DNA from: Streptomyces sp. TG1A-60
GTDB taxonomy: Bacteria; Actinomycetota; Actinomycetes; Streptomycetales; Streptomycetaceae
Assembly (NCBI RefSeq): GCF_037201975.1
Contig: NZ_CP147520.1
Coordinates: 558,001-622,000 of the forward strand
DNA length: 64,000 nucleotides
Direction: 5' to 3'
Shown: one piece after another, positions 53,783 through 63,200 of the stretch
Numbering within the stretch: position 1 is the first letter of the stretch
How the letters are laid out: every line of letters begins with the position of its first letter
The notes under the pieces: generated by a model
Database searches by the model: none
Seen by the model: the letters and a program-made list of their open reading frames with translations, nothing else
Told to the model about the DNA's origin: nothing
Translations under genes and position numbers: made by a program

Positions 53783-54609
53783 ATGTCAGAGCCTTCGTGG
53801 GTCGCTGTTGTCGATCTTCGGAGAGTTGTTGTGGCGGTCGAGTTTCTGTCAGGTGAGCAGGCTGGGTACGGGGCGTTTGCCGGGGCGCCGTCCCGAACCG
53901 AGTTGGAGCGGTACTTCTTCCTGGACGGCGCGGACAGGGAGGCGTTCACCTACGCGCCGCAGTTGGCCGACTTGCCGGACCAGAAGATGTGGCGCACCGA
54001 CCGCACGGCCAACTACGGCGCGTTCCAGGACGCGGCCCGCGGCCGGGTCGACCTGGTCCGGATCGAGCGGCGCTGGGAGGACATCCTGCGGATCATCGGC
54101 TCGATCCACACCGGGTCCGTGCGAGCCTACGACGTGATCCGGATGCTGTCGCGCGACGGCCGGCCCACCCCGCTGGGCGACGCGATCGCGCACTACGGGC
54201 GCATTTCCAAGACCCTGCACATCCTGCGTCTGGCGGACGAGCCGGCCTACCGACGGAAAATCAGGGTGCAGGCCAACCTCCAGGAGGGCCGCCATGCGCT
54301 CGCCCGGAAGATCTTCCACGGCAAGGCCGGGCAGCTCTACCAGCGCTACCAGGACGGCATGGAGGACCAGATCGGCGCCCTCGGCCTCGTCCTCAACGCC
54401 CTGGTGTGCTCTTCAACACCCGCTACATGGATGCCGCCATCACCCAGCTCCGGGCCGACGGCTTCGACGTCCGCGACGAGGACGTGGCCCGCCTCTCGCC
54501 GTTCGTGCGACACCACATCAACATGCTGGGCCGGTACTCCTTCCAGCTCCCGGATCTGCCCGGCGGCCTGCGCCCGCTGCGCGGCCCGGACGCGGCCGAA
54601 GAGGCATAA
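53783..54609 (+). pseudogene. tnpA: Tn3-family transposase, internally deleted and frameshifted
   Basis: The first 50 or so codons match the TnpA N-terminus (EFLSGEQAGYGAFAGAPSRTELERYFFLDGADRE). At about 53945 the frame passes directly into the C-terminal catalytic region: FTYAPQLADLPDQKMWR, YGRISKTLHILRLADE and QANLQEGRHALARKIFHG with the last acidic residue in the LQEGRH segment. About 600-700 residues are missing in between. At about 54407 two extra bases (TG) shift the frame; the next frame continues LFNTRYMDAAITQLRADGFDV and DEDVARLSPFVRHHINMLGRY to a stop at 54609. It cannot make active transposase. Confidence 0.88.
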
Positions 54610-55062
54610 GCCCGGTGCGGGTGGCATTCACCGCCGGGCTATCTCGGCGGTGACGTTTGCACTGGTCAACGGCTCGTAGGGTGCCGGGAGCCGTAACGCC
54701 AACTGAGGTCGCGGCATGTGAGGTAGGCGGCGAAGAAAGTTCCGGGCTGCTGCTGGGGACGCGGCACTGAGGGTGTGGCGGTCACTACACGGGTGGGTGC
54801 GGCGGCCGTTGGTGGGATCGGCTCCTGGTCCGAGTCGAGTCATTCAGCCCGGGGGTAGGCGTGGCAGCTCGGTGGTGTCGATGATGTGGGCCCGTGAGGG
54901 TGGGGGAGCAGGAAATTGTGGACTTCGGTGTACTGGTCTGCGATGCCGTCGGACAGAACGTAGGGCTGGAAGTCACGTCCCGCCGCGTCGATCACAGTGG
55001 GCAGGACGACTCCGGCGGCTTTCTGCAGCCATGGCCGAGTTGCTTCTCAACTCGCGTCCGGC
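54610..55062. other. Non-coding or decayed interval inside the transposon
   Basis: No intact gene. A minus-strand frame at about 54866-55040 reads RPWLQKAAGVVLPTVIDAAG, RDFQPYVLSDGIADQ and YTEVHNFLLPHPHG before a stop. The PTVIDAAGRDFQP piece is reminiscent of the start of some actinobacterial tyrosine recombinases, but the rest is not, and I leave it unassigned. Confidence 0.35.
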
Positions 55063-55563
55063 TTAATCAACGTCATCGAGAGAAAGGCACTTGTGCTCAC
55101 CCTGAGGGATCTGTTTGACGACGCGGTTGAGCTCCACTAGGACGTCTCCCGGCGATAGGGCAGAGTCGCTGACGGTAACCTCATTGGCAGGATGGCGTCC
55201 GTATGTTGTTAGGGTGCGGGGCCCGCCGTCCTTGGCCTTCTCCTCATCGAGAACCCAGTCAACCCCGTCGACGGTCATACACAAGTTGATCGTCGGATTC
55301 AAAGGCGTCACGCCACATCGCAGAACAATCCCGCCGTCACCCCACGCGGCCGTACCGACACCCGTGGTTTCCTGCTTCCCTTTACTCATAACGTTTCGGG
55401 GAAGTTCGGCCCCCACGGAATCGCACTTCTGGCTTCCCCCGTCCGGTGCAGCCGTTACGGAGTAGGTACCCGTCATGAAAACGAGAAAGAAAGCGGAAGT
55501 CAACAGCAGTGCTCCTGCAGTACCGCCGATGAGAAAGTGTCTTTTGTTCAACCGGATGGGCAT
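55063..55563 (-). CDS. Single-pass membrane or exported protein, DUF3515-like (transposon cargo)
   Basis: A 166-residue protein. Residues about 10-38 form one hydrophobic segment after a basic start (MPIRLNKRHFLIGG), so it is membrane-anchored or exported. The outer part has CDSVGAELPR, TAAWGDGGIVLRCGV, INLCMTVDGVDWV and GDVLVELNRVV with four cysteines. The AWGDxxIVLRCGV and VDGVDWV segments resemble actinobacterial DUF3515 proteins, whose function is unknown. AT content is higher than in the chromosomal neighbours, consistent with arrival on the element. Confidence 0.65.
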   Translation of the reverse strand: MPIRLNKRHFLIGGTAGALLLTSAFFLVFMTGTYSVTAAPDGGSQKCDSVGAELPRNVMSKGKQETTGVGTAAWGDGGIVLRCGVTPLNPTINLCMTVDGVDWVLDEEKAKDGGPRTLTTYGRHPANEVTVSDSALSPGDVLVELNRVVKQIPQGEHKCLSLDDVD

Positions 55564-55773
55564 TCGCTCGACTCTGTCGATTTGGCTGAGGGTGGTGTCT
55601 CGCCCAGACTACCCAGTCCCGATCCGCCGCCACTCCCCCCTCACGTCGACCGCGCCCAGACGCCACAAACGCGGTACGCAACGCGGCGCTTCCCCATGCT
55701 CAAGGAATCAGCAAAATTCGCATAAGTGAGACAATGGCTTGTGTACTCCTGCATGCGCATTATGATCATTTTC

Positions 55774-56196
55774 ATGAGATCTGCACGTGTTGTGCGCACT
55801 GGAGTCATAGCTGCGGCTGCTGCGGCTCTCGTCCTTTCCTTCGTCGGCCCCGCCTCGGCGGCCGACGTGGCCCCGACGGCCGCGGGAGAGTGCGACTACC
55901 TCGGCTCATCCGGTGTCTACGAAGTCAACGGACAGTTCTACAGCCAGCGGTTCAACTCACACGGTTGCAACGTCAAGGTCTGCTGGACCACCAACTCCAC
56001 CAATAACTGGTACTACGGCCTCTACGAATACGACGAGTCGAACGCCGATGACAAGGTTGGGACGACGCGGACCCAGACTGCCGGAGGCTGCGAGGAATGG
56101 GCCGTGGGGGACTATGTCGACGGTGACAACGGACTTGCCGAGATGTACGCGGTGACCAACGACTCGAAGGTCACGAAGGTCGAGTTCTGGGACTAG
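55774..56196 (+). CDS. Small secreted protein of unknown function (transposon cargo)
   Basis: About 140 residues. MRSARVVRTGVIAAAAAALV with a following ASA motif is a Sec signal peptide. The mature part (about 110 residues) is rich in Tyr, Asn, Trp and Asp and has four cysteines able to form two disulfides (GECDYLG, HGCNVKVCWTT, GGCEEWAVGDYV). I recognise no family. The start is uncertain; in-frame ATGs also lie at 55726, 55753 and 55762. It is divergent from the DUF3515-like gene and convergent with the recombinase remnant. Confidence 0.6.
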   Translation: MRSARVVRTGVIAAAAAALVLSFVGPASAADVAPTAAGECDYLGSSGVYEVNGQFYSQRFNSHGCNVKVCWTTNSTNNWYYGLYEYDESNADDKVGTTRTQTAGGCEEWAVGDYVDGDNGLAEMYAVTNDSKVTKVEFWD

Positions 56197-56198
56197 CC

Positions 56199-56867
56199 TC
56201 AACCCAGGGTGCGGCGTGGTCGCAGAGCGTCAGGTTCGTGACGATCTGCCAGTTCAGCAGCGACCCTGGAACCGCGGGATCGGCCCTTGAGTAGCCGGGG
56301 CAGCAACCGGGCGGTGCCGGCACCCCAGTACACGGGCTCCAGCACGTAGTCCTCACGCGACTGGCCCCGGCGGCGGGCCTTGGTCCGGGCGCCCTTGGCC
56401 TTGACCAGGCAACGGCGCCCGGCGAGGTCTAGCTCCTCGATGTTGACGTCCAGGATCTCCTCGGACCGCCCGGCGGTCTCGTAGAGCATCCGCCACAGCG
56501 TCTTCTCCCGCAGATGCACCTCGCGCCGCGCGATCAGCCGGTCGACCGCCATCTTCGAGCGGGCCGGGGTCTCGGAGTCCGGCACCGCCAGCCGCTTCGC
56601 CCAGGTCGGGACCATCGGGCCCTCGTAGCCTCGCTCACGGCACCAACCGAGCCAGGACAGCACCCCCGCCCGGCGGGAGTTCCAGGTGTTGACCGCCGCT
56701 GTGCCCCAGAGCAGTTCCAGGGCCTCGCCGAGCCGTTCGGCGGTCTTGCCCACCCCGATCCCATAGTTCCGGACCGTGTTCGGGTTGCCGAGCGAGTCGA
56801 GAAACACGTTGGCCGCCGCCCTGACGGTCAACGCCTTACCGGTCGGCAGTTGCACGACGGTGGGCAC
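56199..56867 (-). pseudogene. Tyrosine recombinase, C-terminally truncated
   Basis: The N-terminal SAM-like DNA-binding part ([37 protein letters not shown]) and the start of the catalytic domain with the first catalytic Arg ([21 protein letters not shown]) are present. After [11 protein letters not shown] the sequence departs ([18 protein letters not shown]) and stops. The HxxR and Tyr nucleophile are missing, so recombination is not possible. GTG 56867 with AAGGGGAAG upstream is preferred. In a Tn3-type element this would be a TnpI-like co-integrate resolvase. Confidence 0.78.
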
Positions 56868-56879
56868 CGCTTCCCCTTG

Positions 56880-56972
56880 CCACAGATAACAGGGCCGCTT
56901 CGCGTAGGAACCGAAGAGCGTCACCGCAGGTGACGAATCAAGCTACCGCAGATATTGGGGTGTTATCTGTGG
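56880..56972. other. Candidate recombinase resolution site
   Basis: Three copies of one motif: CCACAGATAAC at 56880-56890, CCGCAGATA at 56946-56954 and the inverted copy GTTATCTGTGG at 56962-56972. The last two face each other around a short centre, like the core site of a tyrosine recombinase; the first would be an accessory site. They lie just upstream of the recombinase start. Confidence 0.5.
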
Positions 56973-57034
56973 GAAGACTTCAGACCAGTCCCGTGACCGA
57001 CGCACCGTCAGCCGCCCACCAGGGCCGACGAAGG

Positions 57035-57072
57035 CTTAGCGCACGATCTGACATGGATGTTCCTCAACCCCC
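57035..57072 (-). repeat. Tn3-family right inverted repeat
   Basis: The complement of the left repeat with two mismatches (CTTAGCGCACGATC ... CCTCAACCCCC). It is followed by GCTGA at 57073-57077. Confidence 0.92.
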
Positions 57073-57077
57073 GCTGA

Positions 57078-57623
57078 AGGCCGGGAAGGGGTGACGGCGC
57101 GATCGCGCATCTGCAGGACGGCGGCATCACGTACTGGGCGAAGGCGTCGGCCTTCTTCCGCATCGCCTCGGCCTCCGCCTCGGCCTCGGCGGCACCCGTG
57201 GCACCGATCGCGGCGGCCTCCGCCTCACCCTCGACGCGTACGGCGTCGGCGAGCGCGGCGCGCTGCCGCCTTCTCGCCCTCACCGGTCAGCCGTGCCCGG
57301 TCGGCGGCGGCCTCGGCCTCCTTGACGGACGCGATGCGACGGGCCTCGGCCTCCTGCTCGGCCTGGTAGCGGGCGGCGTCGGCGGGCTTGCGGATCTTGG
57401 TGTCCAACTCGCGGTCGGTCAGTGCCGCCTGGCGTTCGGCGACCTTCTGGCCGCCGTTGTCGGTGAAGACACGCCCGGTCTCGAAGTCGGTGGCCGTCTT
57501 GCCGCACCGCCCGGTGACGATGAACGCCTCGCTCGGACCCGCGACCTTGTGGGTGATGACGACGAGGCCCAACAGGACAAGGAGTACGACGACTCCGATC
57601 ACGGCGATGACGACTGGGCTCAT
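57078..57623 (-). pseudogene. Flotillin-like (SPFH) protein, internally deleted
   Basis: The minus strand starts with a membrane segment (SPVVIAVIGVVVLLVLLGLVV) and AGPSEAFIVTGRCGKTATD, the normal flotillin N-terminus. After VFTDNGGQKV it jumps to AERQAALTDRELDTKIRKPA, the coiled-coil C-terminal region, so most of the SPFH domain (roughly 240 residues) is gone. A frameshift near 57260 separates this from EGEAEAAAIGATGAAEAEAE and AMRKKADAFAQY. A second frameshift near 57134 disrupts what should read GDAAVLQM. Confidence 0.78.
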
Positions 57624-57711
57624 GATGTCTTTCTCCTCGGCCCTCCCAGGGGACGGAAGATCGATACGGGTTCAGGATGACGGCCGAGTCGATGGCGCCC
57701 ATGGAGAAGAT

Positions 57712-59661
57712 CTACGGTGTGGCGGGATCGGCCGGCCGGGGGTGGCGGCCGAGTAGTTCGGCGAGCCCCTGCCGGGTGGCCGCCAGGACCACCCGGTCCT
57801 CGGGCCGCAGGACGTAACCGGGGTGCAGTTCCCAGACCAGCCCGGGAGACCGGTCGTCGCCGTCGGCCGGGTGGGCCGCGGCGAGGTCGGGGCGCCGGTC
57901 GGCGGGGGCGGCGGCGTCCAGGGCCAGAACGCGCCAGGCCCCGGGCCGGAACGCTTCGGCGATCGTGCGGCCCTCCAGTTGCGGGTGTCCCGCGACGACG
58001 AGCGCGGCGAAGAGGAGCACCTTGCGTTCGACGGGGATGGCGCCGAGGATCTGGCGGCCCATCATCGCGCCGGCGAAGGCGGGGGCCGCGAGGCTGGAGA
58101 CGCTGCGGCTGCGCGTGAGGGCCTGGGGATGGGCGGCGCGCAGGGTGCGGTAGACGGCGGTGGCGAAGTCGTCGTCGTACAGCCGCAGCGCGACTCTGAG
58201 GTCGGGCTTGACGGAGCGTGCGTACAGGGCGGCTTCGAGGTTGGTGGTGTCGGCGCTGGTCAGGGCGAGCAGGGCGTGCGCACGGTGGATCTTGGCCGAC
58301 TCCAGGACGCCTTCCTCGGTGACGTCCCCGATCACGGTGGGGACGCGCAGGCGGCGGGCCAGCGGGACGCCACGCGCCTCGGGATCCGACTCCACGCAGA
58401 CGACGGGGATGTCGAGTTCGTTGAGCCGGGCCAGCACACGGGTGCCGATCTTGCCGAGACCGAGCAGGACGACATGCCCCGACAGACCACGCGGCGGGCG
58501 GCGCAGCGCGGAGGCGCTGCGGAAGGTGCCCAGGCCCTCCAGCACGGCGGCGGTCATCACCGGCAGCAGCAGCAACCCGGCGAGCCCGGAGAGGAGTTGG
58601 ATGATCTGGCGGCTCAACGGCTCGCCGAGCGCCGGGTCGTCGATGGCGAAGAGGTCGAGCAGGGTGAGGTAGGTGGCGTACACGAGGTCGTCGTCGGTGG
58701 TCAGCCAGGAGGCGACGGCGAGGCCGAGGACGCAGGCGATCAGGCCGAACAGCGACCAGCGCAGCCGAGGCGAGAACAGCTGCCCCAGCGAGGCGCCCCG
58801 GCCGGTCAGCCGGCCGGCGGGCAGCAACGGCCCGCTGTAGGAGACGGCTTCCAGCACCACCCTGCCGTGCCCGGTCGCCGCGGTCACCGCCTCCTCGTCG
58901 GGCAGGAGCTGGGGGGCCTCCGTCCCGCTGCGGTCCGAACCCTCCGCCCCGGCGGGGTCGTTGGCCGTCGACGACAGCAGTGCCAGGGTGCACATGGCGG
59001 GTGCGGCGGCCTCACCCCGGCGCGGCCACGTACGCTCCACCGCCCGCAGCAGCAGCCCGTCCGCCTGCACCACCTTGCTGGTGCCGGCGACCGCGGTGGC
59101 GGCCAGGGCCGGTGCGGCGGTGTCCGCGTCGGACAGGACGGTGGTGGAGGTGTCAAGAGCCACCGGGTCCAGCCCCGGGGAGGCGACGACGGCGGCCTGG
59201 TCCAGGAGCTCCTCCAGGTGCTGACCGAGCTTGCGGTTGTACAGCCGGATGACGAGGCGCACCTGAGGGTTGAGCCGCCGGGCGATCAGCGCCGTACGGA
59301 TGTTCGCTTCATCGTCCTCGTGCACCAGAGCCACCGCGGTGGCCCGTGCCACACCGGCTGCCGCGAGCACCTCGTCGGTGAGCTCCGCCGCCTCCAGCCT
59401 CTGCTCGTCGTCGGCCGCGTCCGGCACGGTGCCGGCGGTCCTCGTCATCACCGAGGACACCCGCCCGAGGAGCGCCGTAGCCCGAGCCCGGCCGGTGGGC
59501 GACGCGCCCGTCACGGCACCGCTCCCCGTGGGAGCCACGAGCGTGACGTGCTCACGGTAGACCTCTCGCAGCTCGTCGGACAGCCGGTGGGCCAGCCCGT
59601 CATCACCACAGACGATCATGTGCCCGCTGCGAGGCCGCATCTGACGCGGGAGGGAAGACAT
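57712..59661 (-). CDS. Membrane protein with two RCK/TrkA-N domains (putative ion channel or regulator)
   Basis: A 649-residue protein. N-terminal RCK domain (GHMIVCGDDGLAHRLSDEL; IRTALIARRLNPQVRLVIRLYN) is followed by three or so membrane segments (SLFGLIACVLGLAVASWL; TYLTLLDLFAI; LLSGLAGLLLLPVMTAAVLEGL). A second RCK domain has HVVLLGLGKIGTRVLARL and NLEAALYARSVKPDLRVALRLYDDDF, then a C-terminal TrkA-C-like part. This order resembles CASTOR/POLLUX-like and BK-type channel proteins, but a clear potassium selectivity filter is not seen. Transport function is inferred. Confidence 0.78.
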   Translation of the reverse strand: MSSLPRQMRPRSGHMIVCGDDGLAHRLSDELREVYREHVTLVAPTGSGAVTGASPTGRARATALLGRVSSVMTRTAGTVPDAADDEQRLEAAELTDEVLAAAGVARATAVALVHEDDEANIRTALIARRLNPQVRLVIRLYNRKLGQHLEELLDQAAVVASPGLDPVALDTSTTVLSDADTAAPALAATAVAGTSKVVQADGLLLRAVERTWPRRGEAAAPAMCTLALLSSTANDPAGAEGSDRSGTEAPQLLPDEEAVTAATGHGRVVLEAVSYSGPLLPAGRLTGRGASLGQLFSPRLRWSLFGLIACVLGLAVASWLTTDDDLVYATYLTLLDLFAIDDPALGEPLSRQIIQLLSGLAGLLLLPVMTAAVLEGLGTFRSASALRRPPRGLSGHVVLLGLGKIGTRVLARLNELDIPVVCVESDPEARGVPLARRLRVPTVIGDVTEEGVLESAKIHRAHALLALTSADTTNLEAALYARSVKPDLRVALRLYDDDFATAVYRTLRAAHPQALTRSRSVSSLAAPAFAGAMMGRQILGAIPVERKVLLFAALVVAGHPQLEGRTIAEAFRPGAWRVLALDAAAPADRRPDLAAAHPADGDDRSPGLVWELHPGYVLRPEDRVVLAATRQGLAELLGRHPRPADPATP

Positions 59662-59876
59662 GGAAGATCACTTTGCCGCAGTCCGGCAGTTGTCGCCATG
59701 CCTACGCCACAGATCGCGCAGGTGAGGGTGGCGCGGCGGCGAGTCGAGCCACGTCAGGACGCGGGTCCCGTCCCGATCGCCGGCGTGCCACGGGGCCGAT
59801 CTCGGCCGGACGGGACCCTGTACGTCGTCGGGTGCCCGCGGGCCGGCTCACCACGGACGGGATGTGCGACACGCCC

Positions 59877-60083
59877 TCACGCGGATGCCTCCGCCTCACG
59901 GCACACCGGACAGGTCAGCTGACGGGCGGCCCGGTCGTGGGTCACCTTGCCGGGACTGGCGGGCCCGCGCAGCACCTTGCTCTCGGAGCGCACGTGATCA
60001 GCGCACACAGCCGCTCCGCACACACGGCAGACGGCCACCGCGGCCACCGTACGACCTTGCTGGGCACACTCGTAACAGTTCAT
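59877..60083 (-). CDS. DUF2180 zinc-ribbon protein
   Basis: A 68-residue protein with three CxxC pairs: NCYECAQQG, CRVCGAAVCADHV and LTCPVCREA. The layout matches the small DUF2180 family of actinobacteria and archaea, probably zinc-binding. ATG 60083 has GAAAGG upstream; the longer frame adds unlike sequence. The biological role is unknown. Single gene between the RCK protein and the large ATPase. Confidence 0.8.
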   Translation of the reverse strand: MNCYECAQQGRTVAAVAVCRVCGAAVCADHVRSESKVLRGPASPGKVTHDRAARQLTCPVCREAEASA

Positions 60084-60209
60084 GGCCAGGGCCTTTCGGT
60101 CGGGAAGCCCTGAGGATCGCTCACTCGCGTCCACAATCTCCGCTTCCGGGGTCCCCCCGCAGCCGCCGCCCAAACCCGACTCGCCCGGCACGCGCCGAAG
60201 GCCGCCGCC

Positions 60210-63200
60210 TCACTCCTCCCCCCGGGCCGGGCGGACCGCGTGCCGCTCTGTGGGGTGGGCGATGAGGTGGCGTGGGTCGGCGGCCCGGTTGATCGCCGAC
60301 TCGACGGCGGCGATCCGGTCGGCGAGGAGTCCGAGGGCCGCCACCGCCCGGGTGAGCTGGTCGTCCTCAAGGCCGCCGAGCGCCTGGGTGCGGACGTACG
60401 CGGCCTTCAACTCGCTCCAGCGCCCGGCCTGATCGGCCGTCAGCGTGCCGCGTAGTTCGGCGAGTCTGAGCAGGTTGGCCTCGGCGCCGGTGGTGAGGGT
60501 CTGAGCCTCGGCCGTGTAGTGGTCGTCGATCAGCGCCGCCAACTCGGCATCGTTCATGACCGGCTGGACACGCTGGGCGATCTTGTTCATGTTCCGGTAG
60601 GAGCCCTGGAGCTGGAAGGGGGGTTCCGTGCGGGTGGCGTCGGACTGGGCGGCCGAGGCGATGTAGGCCGCGTTGACCGCCAGGACCGTCTCGCGGGCCG
60701 CCAGCACATGGCGGAGCACCGCCACGATCCGCTCCAGTTCGGCGGGCGCGTACGGGTGCGTCAGGCGGTCGGCGCGGGCCGTCGGGTCGCCTTCCGCCAG
60801 GCGGATCAGCAGGTCGAGGTCGCTGCGGTCGCGTTCGGCGAGCGGGGCGAGGACCGGGTTGGCGGTGAGGGAGTTCTCGACGAAGCTGAGCGCGAAGGCG
60901 TCGTCCTTGCCGGTCAGGACCTCGCCGAGGTTCCACACGTCGGCGCGGTTGGCGAGCATGTCGGGGACCCGGAAGAGGCTGCCGGACTCGGTGTAGGGGT
61001 TGCCCGCCATGCAGACCGCGAACCGCTTGCCGCGCAGGTCGTAGGTGCGTGGCTCGCCGTCCCGTACGCCCTCGATACGACGGGTGGCGTCGCAGAGCGG
61101 GATGAACTTCTGCAGCAGCTCGGGCGAGGTGTGCTGGATGTCGTCCAGGTACAGGAGGGCGTTGTTGCCGGCCTCCAGCGCGAAGTTGATCTTCTCGATC
61201 TCCTGGCGGGCGGTGGCGTTCGGGGCCTCGGCCGGGTCGAGGGAGGTCACCGCGTGGCCGAGGGCGGGGCCGTTGACCTTGACGAGGACCATTCCGAGCC
61301 GGTCGGCGACGTACTCCATGAGCGTCGTCTTGCCGTAGCCGGGCGGGGAGATGAGCAGCAGCAGGCCGCCGGTGTCGGTGCGCTTGGCCGCGCCCGTGGT
61401 GCCGAGCTGCCTTGCGAGGTTGTCACCGATCAGCGGGAGGTAGACCTCGTCGATGAGCCGGTTGCGTACGAACGCGGACATGATCCGCGGCCGGTACTCG
61501 TCGAGGCGGAGGCGGGTGCGCTCGGCGGCCACCAACGCCGTACGGCGGCGCTGGTAGGCCCGGTGGGCCGGGGCCTCGTGGGCACGGAACTCCCGTGTCC
61601 GGGCCAGGAGTTCGTCGACGCGGACGGTGAGCGTACGGCCGCCGATGCGCGGGTGGGCGCCGAGCATGCCTTCGACGGTCTCGGTCAGGGCCGCGTCGGA
61701 CTCGTAGCGGTCGAGGCCGGGACAGAGTTCGGCGGCGACCGCCTCGGCCAGGTCCCCGGGGGTGAGGTCCGTTCCGGTCGCGGTGGTGTACGACGTCAGC
61801 CACGCCTCGACGAGTTGCTTGCGCGCGGCCAGGGCGGCGAGGGCGGCGAGGTCGTCGTCGTAGGCCGACGTTCCCACCGCATGGCGGAACTTGTCGAGCA
61901 GAGTGCGGGTGCCGGCGCTGACGACGAAGCCGTCGGGGCCGGTCGTCAGCTCCTCGAAGAGGTAGGCGGCCGTCGCTTCCGTGCCGATCGCCTCCGCCAG
62001 CTCGGCCACGAGGTCGGCGATCGCGGGCGCGAGACCGAACGTGTCGCGGGCCCGGGCCAGGGACACCGCGCGCCGGGTCCAGCTGTCGCGCTCCTCGGTG
62101 GTCGTGCCGTGTGCCCAGAAGAGGTGGGCGGCGGCGCGGGCGGCGGGCTCGTGGCGGAGCGGTCCCGCGCCCTCGTGCAGGCGCAGGAGCGCGGTGAGGA
62201 TCAGGGTCGCGTCATGGTCGTGGACACCGCGCTCGTAGCCCTCGTCGTAGGCCGCTTCCGCCGCCTGCCGGACCAGTGCGGGCAGGTCGTCGGCCTCCGC
62301 GAGCGCGGCCGGTCCGTGCTCGTCGAGCAGACGGGCGGCGAGGTGTTCGGCGCGGTAGACCCGGGGCGATTCGGAGGGCAGGGGGCGGTCCCAGTACGGG
62401 CGGGTGGCGGCGAAGTCCGGGTCCGTGACCGGGGAGCGGTAGTCCGTGCCGGTCAGTGCGAAGGCCAGACCCTCGCCGTGCGGGACGAGGGTGAGGTCGA
62501 GGGGCTGGGTGTTGACGGCGAAGCGGTGCGTGCCCAGGCGGAGGGCGCGGCCGTCGTCGGCGTACAGGTCGGTGCGGTCGCGCAGGGCGCGCAGCGCCTC
62601 CTGGCGGGCCGACTTGAGGCGGCCGTCCAACTCCTCGGCCCGGACCCGGTCGCCGAGTTCGCGCAGTTCGCCGACGATGCGACGGACCTTGGCGGGCATC
62701 GGGTCGGAGGTGAAGTACGTGGCGACGGCGTCCGTGTCGGCGAGGGTGGTCGCCCGGCGGCTCATCGTCCGAAGGACGCGGATCGCGGAGTCGGTGAGGC
62801 GTTCGGCGCGGCGGGCGCGGGCGTCGGCGAGGGTCTGCTTGCGTGCGGAGAACGTCTCGTGAATCTCGTCGCGCTTGTCCGCCAGCTCCGCGAGGAAGTC
62901 GTCGTACTCGGCGAACCGGGACTCCAGGTTCTCCACCCCGACGAGCATGCGGGCGAGTTGCTCGTCGCACGCCTCGGGACTGTCGCAGGCCGCGAGGGCA
63001 CCGGTGATCGCCTGGCCGAGCAGCGCCAACTCGGCGGCGAACTCGGCGCGCCCCTCGCGCTCGTGGAGTTCGCGGCGCCGGCCGTCGAGGGTGGCACGGG
63101 CACGGTTGACTCCCCCCATCACCTCGGCGATGCGCTCCAGGACGGACGTCCGGACGGTGGCGTCACCGATGTCGAGCCCGGCGACGACCTCGGTCACCGT

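Larger units (their letters stand above)
53704..57072. mobile_element. Defective Tn3-family transposon (3.37 kb)
   Basis: Terminal 38-bp inverted repeats (53704-53741 and 57035-57072, two mismatches) begin GGGG and end CGCTAAG, as Tn3-family ends do. The flanking bases GCTGA occur at 53699-53703 and again at 57073-57077, the 5-bp target duplication expected for this family. Inside are a transposase with a large internal deletion and a frameshift, two cargo genes, a truncated tyrosine recombinase and a candidate resolution site. The intact ends could still be moved by a transposase supplied from elsewhere. Confidence 0.92.
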
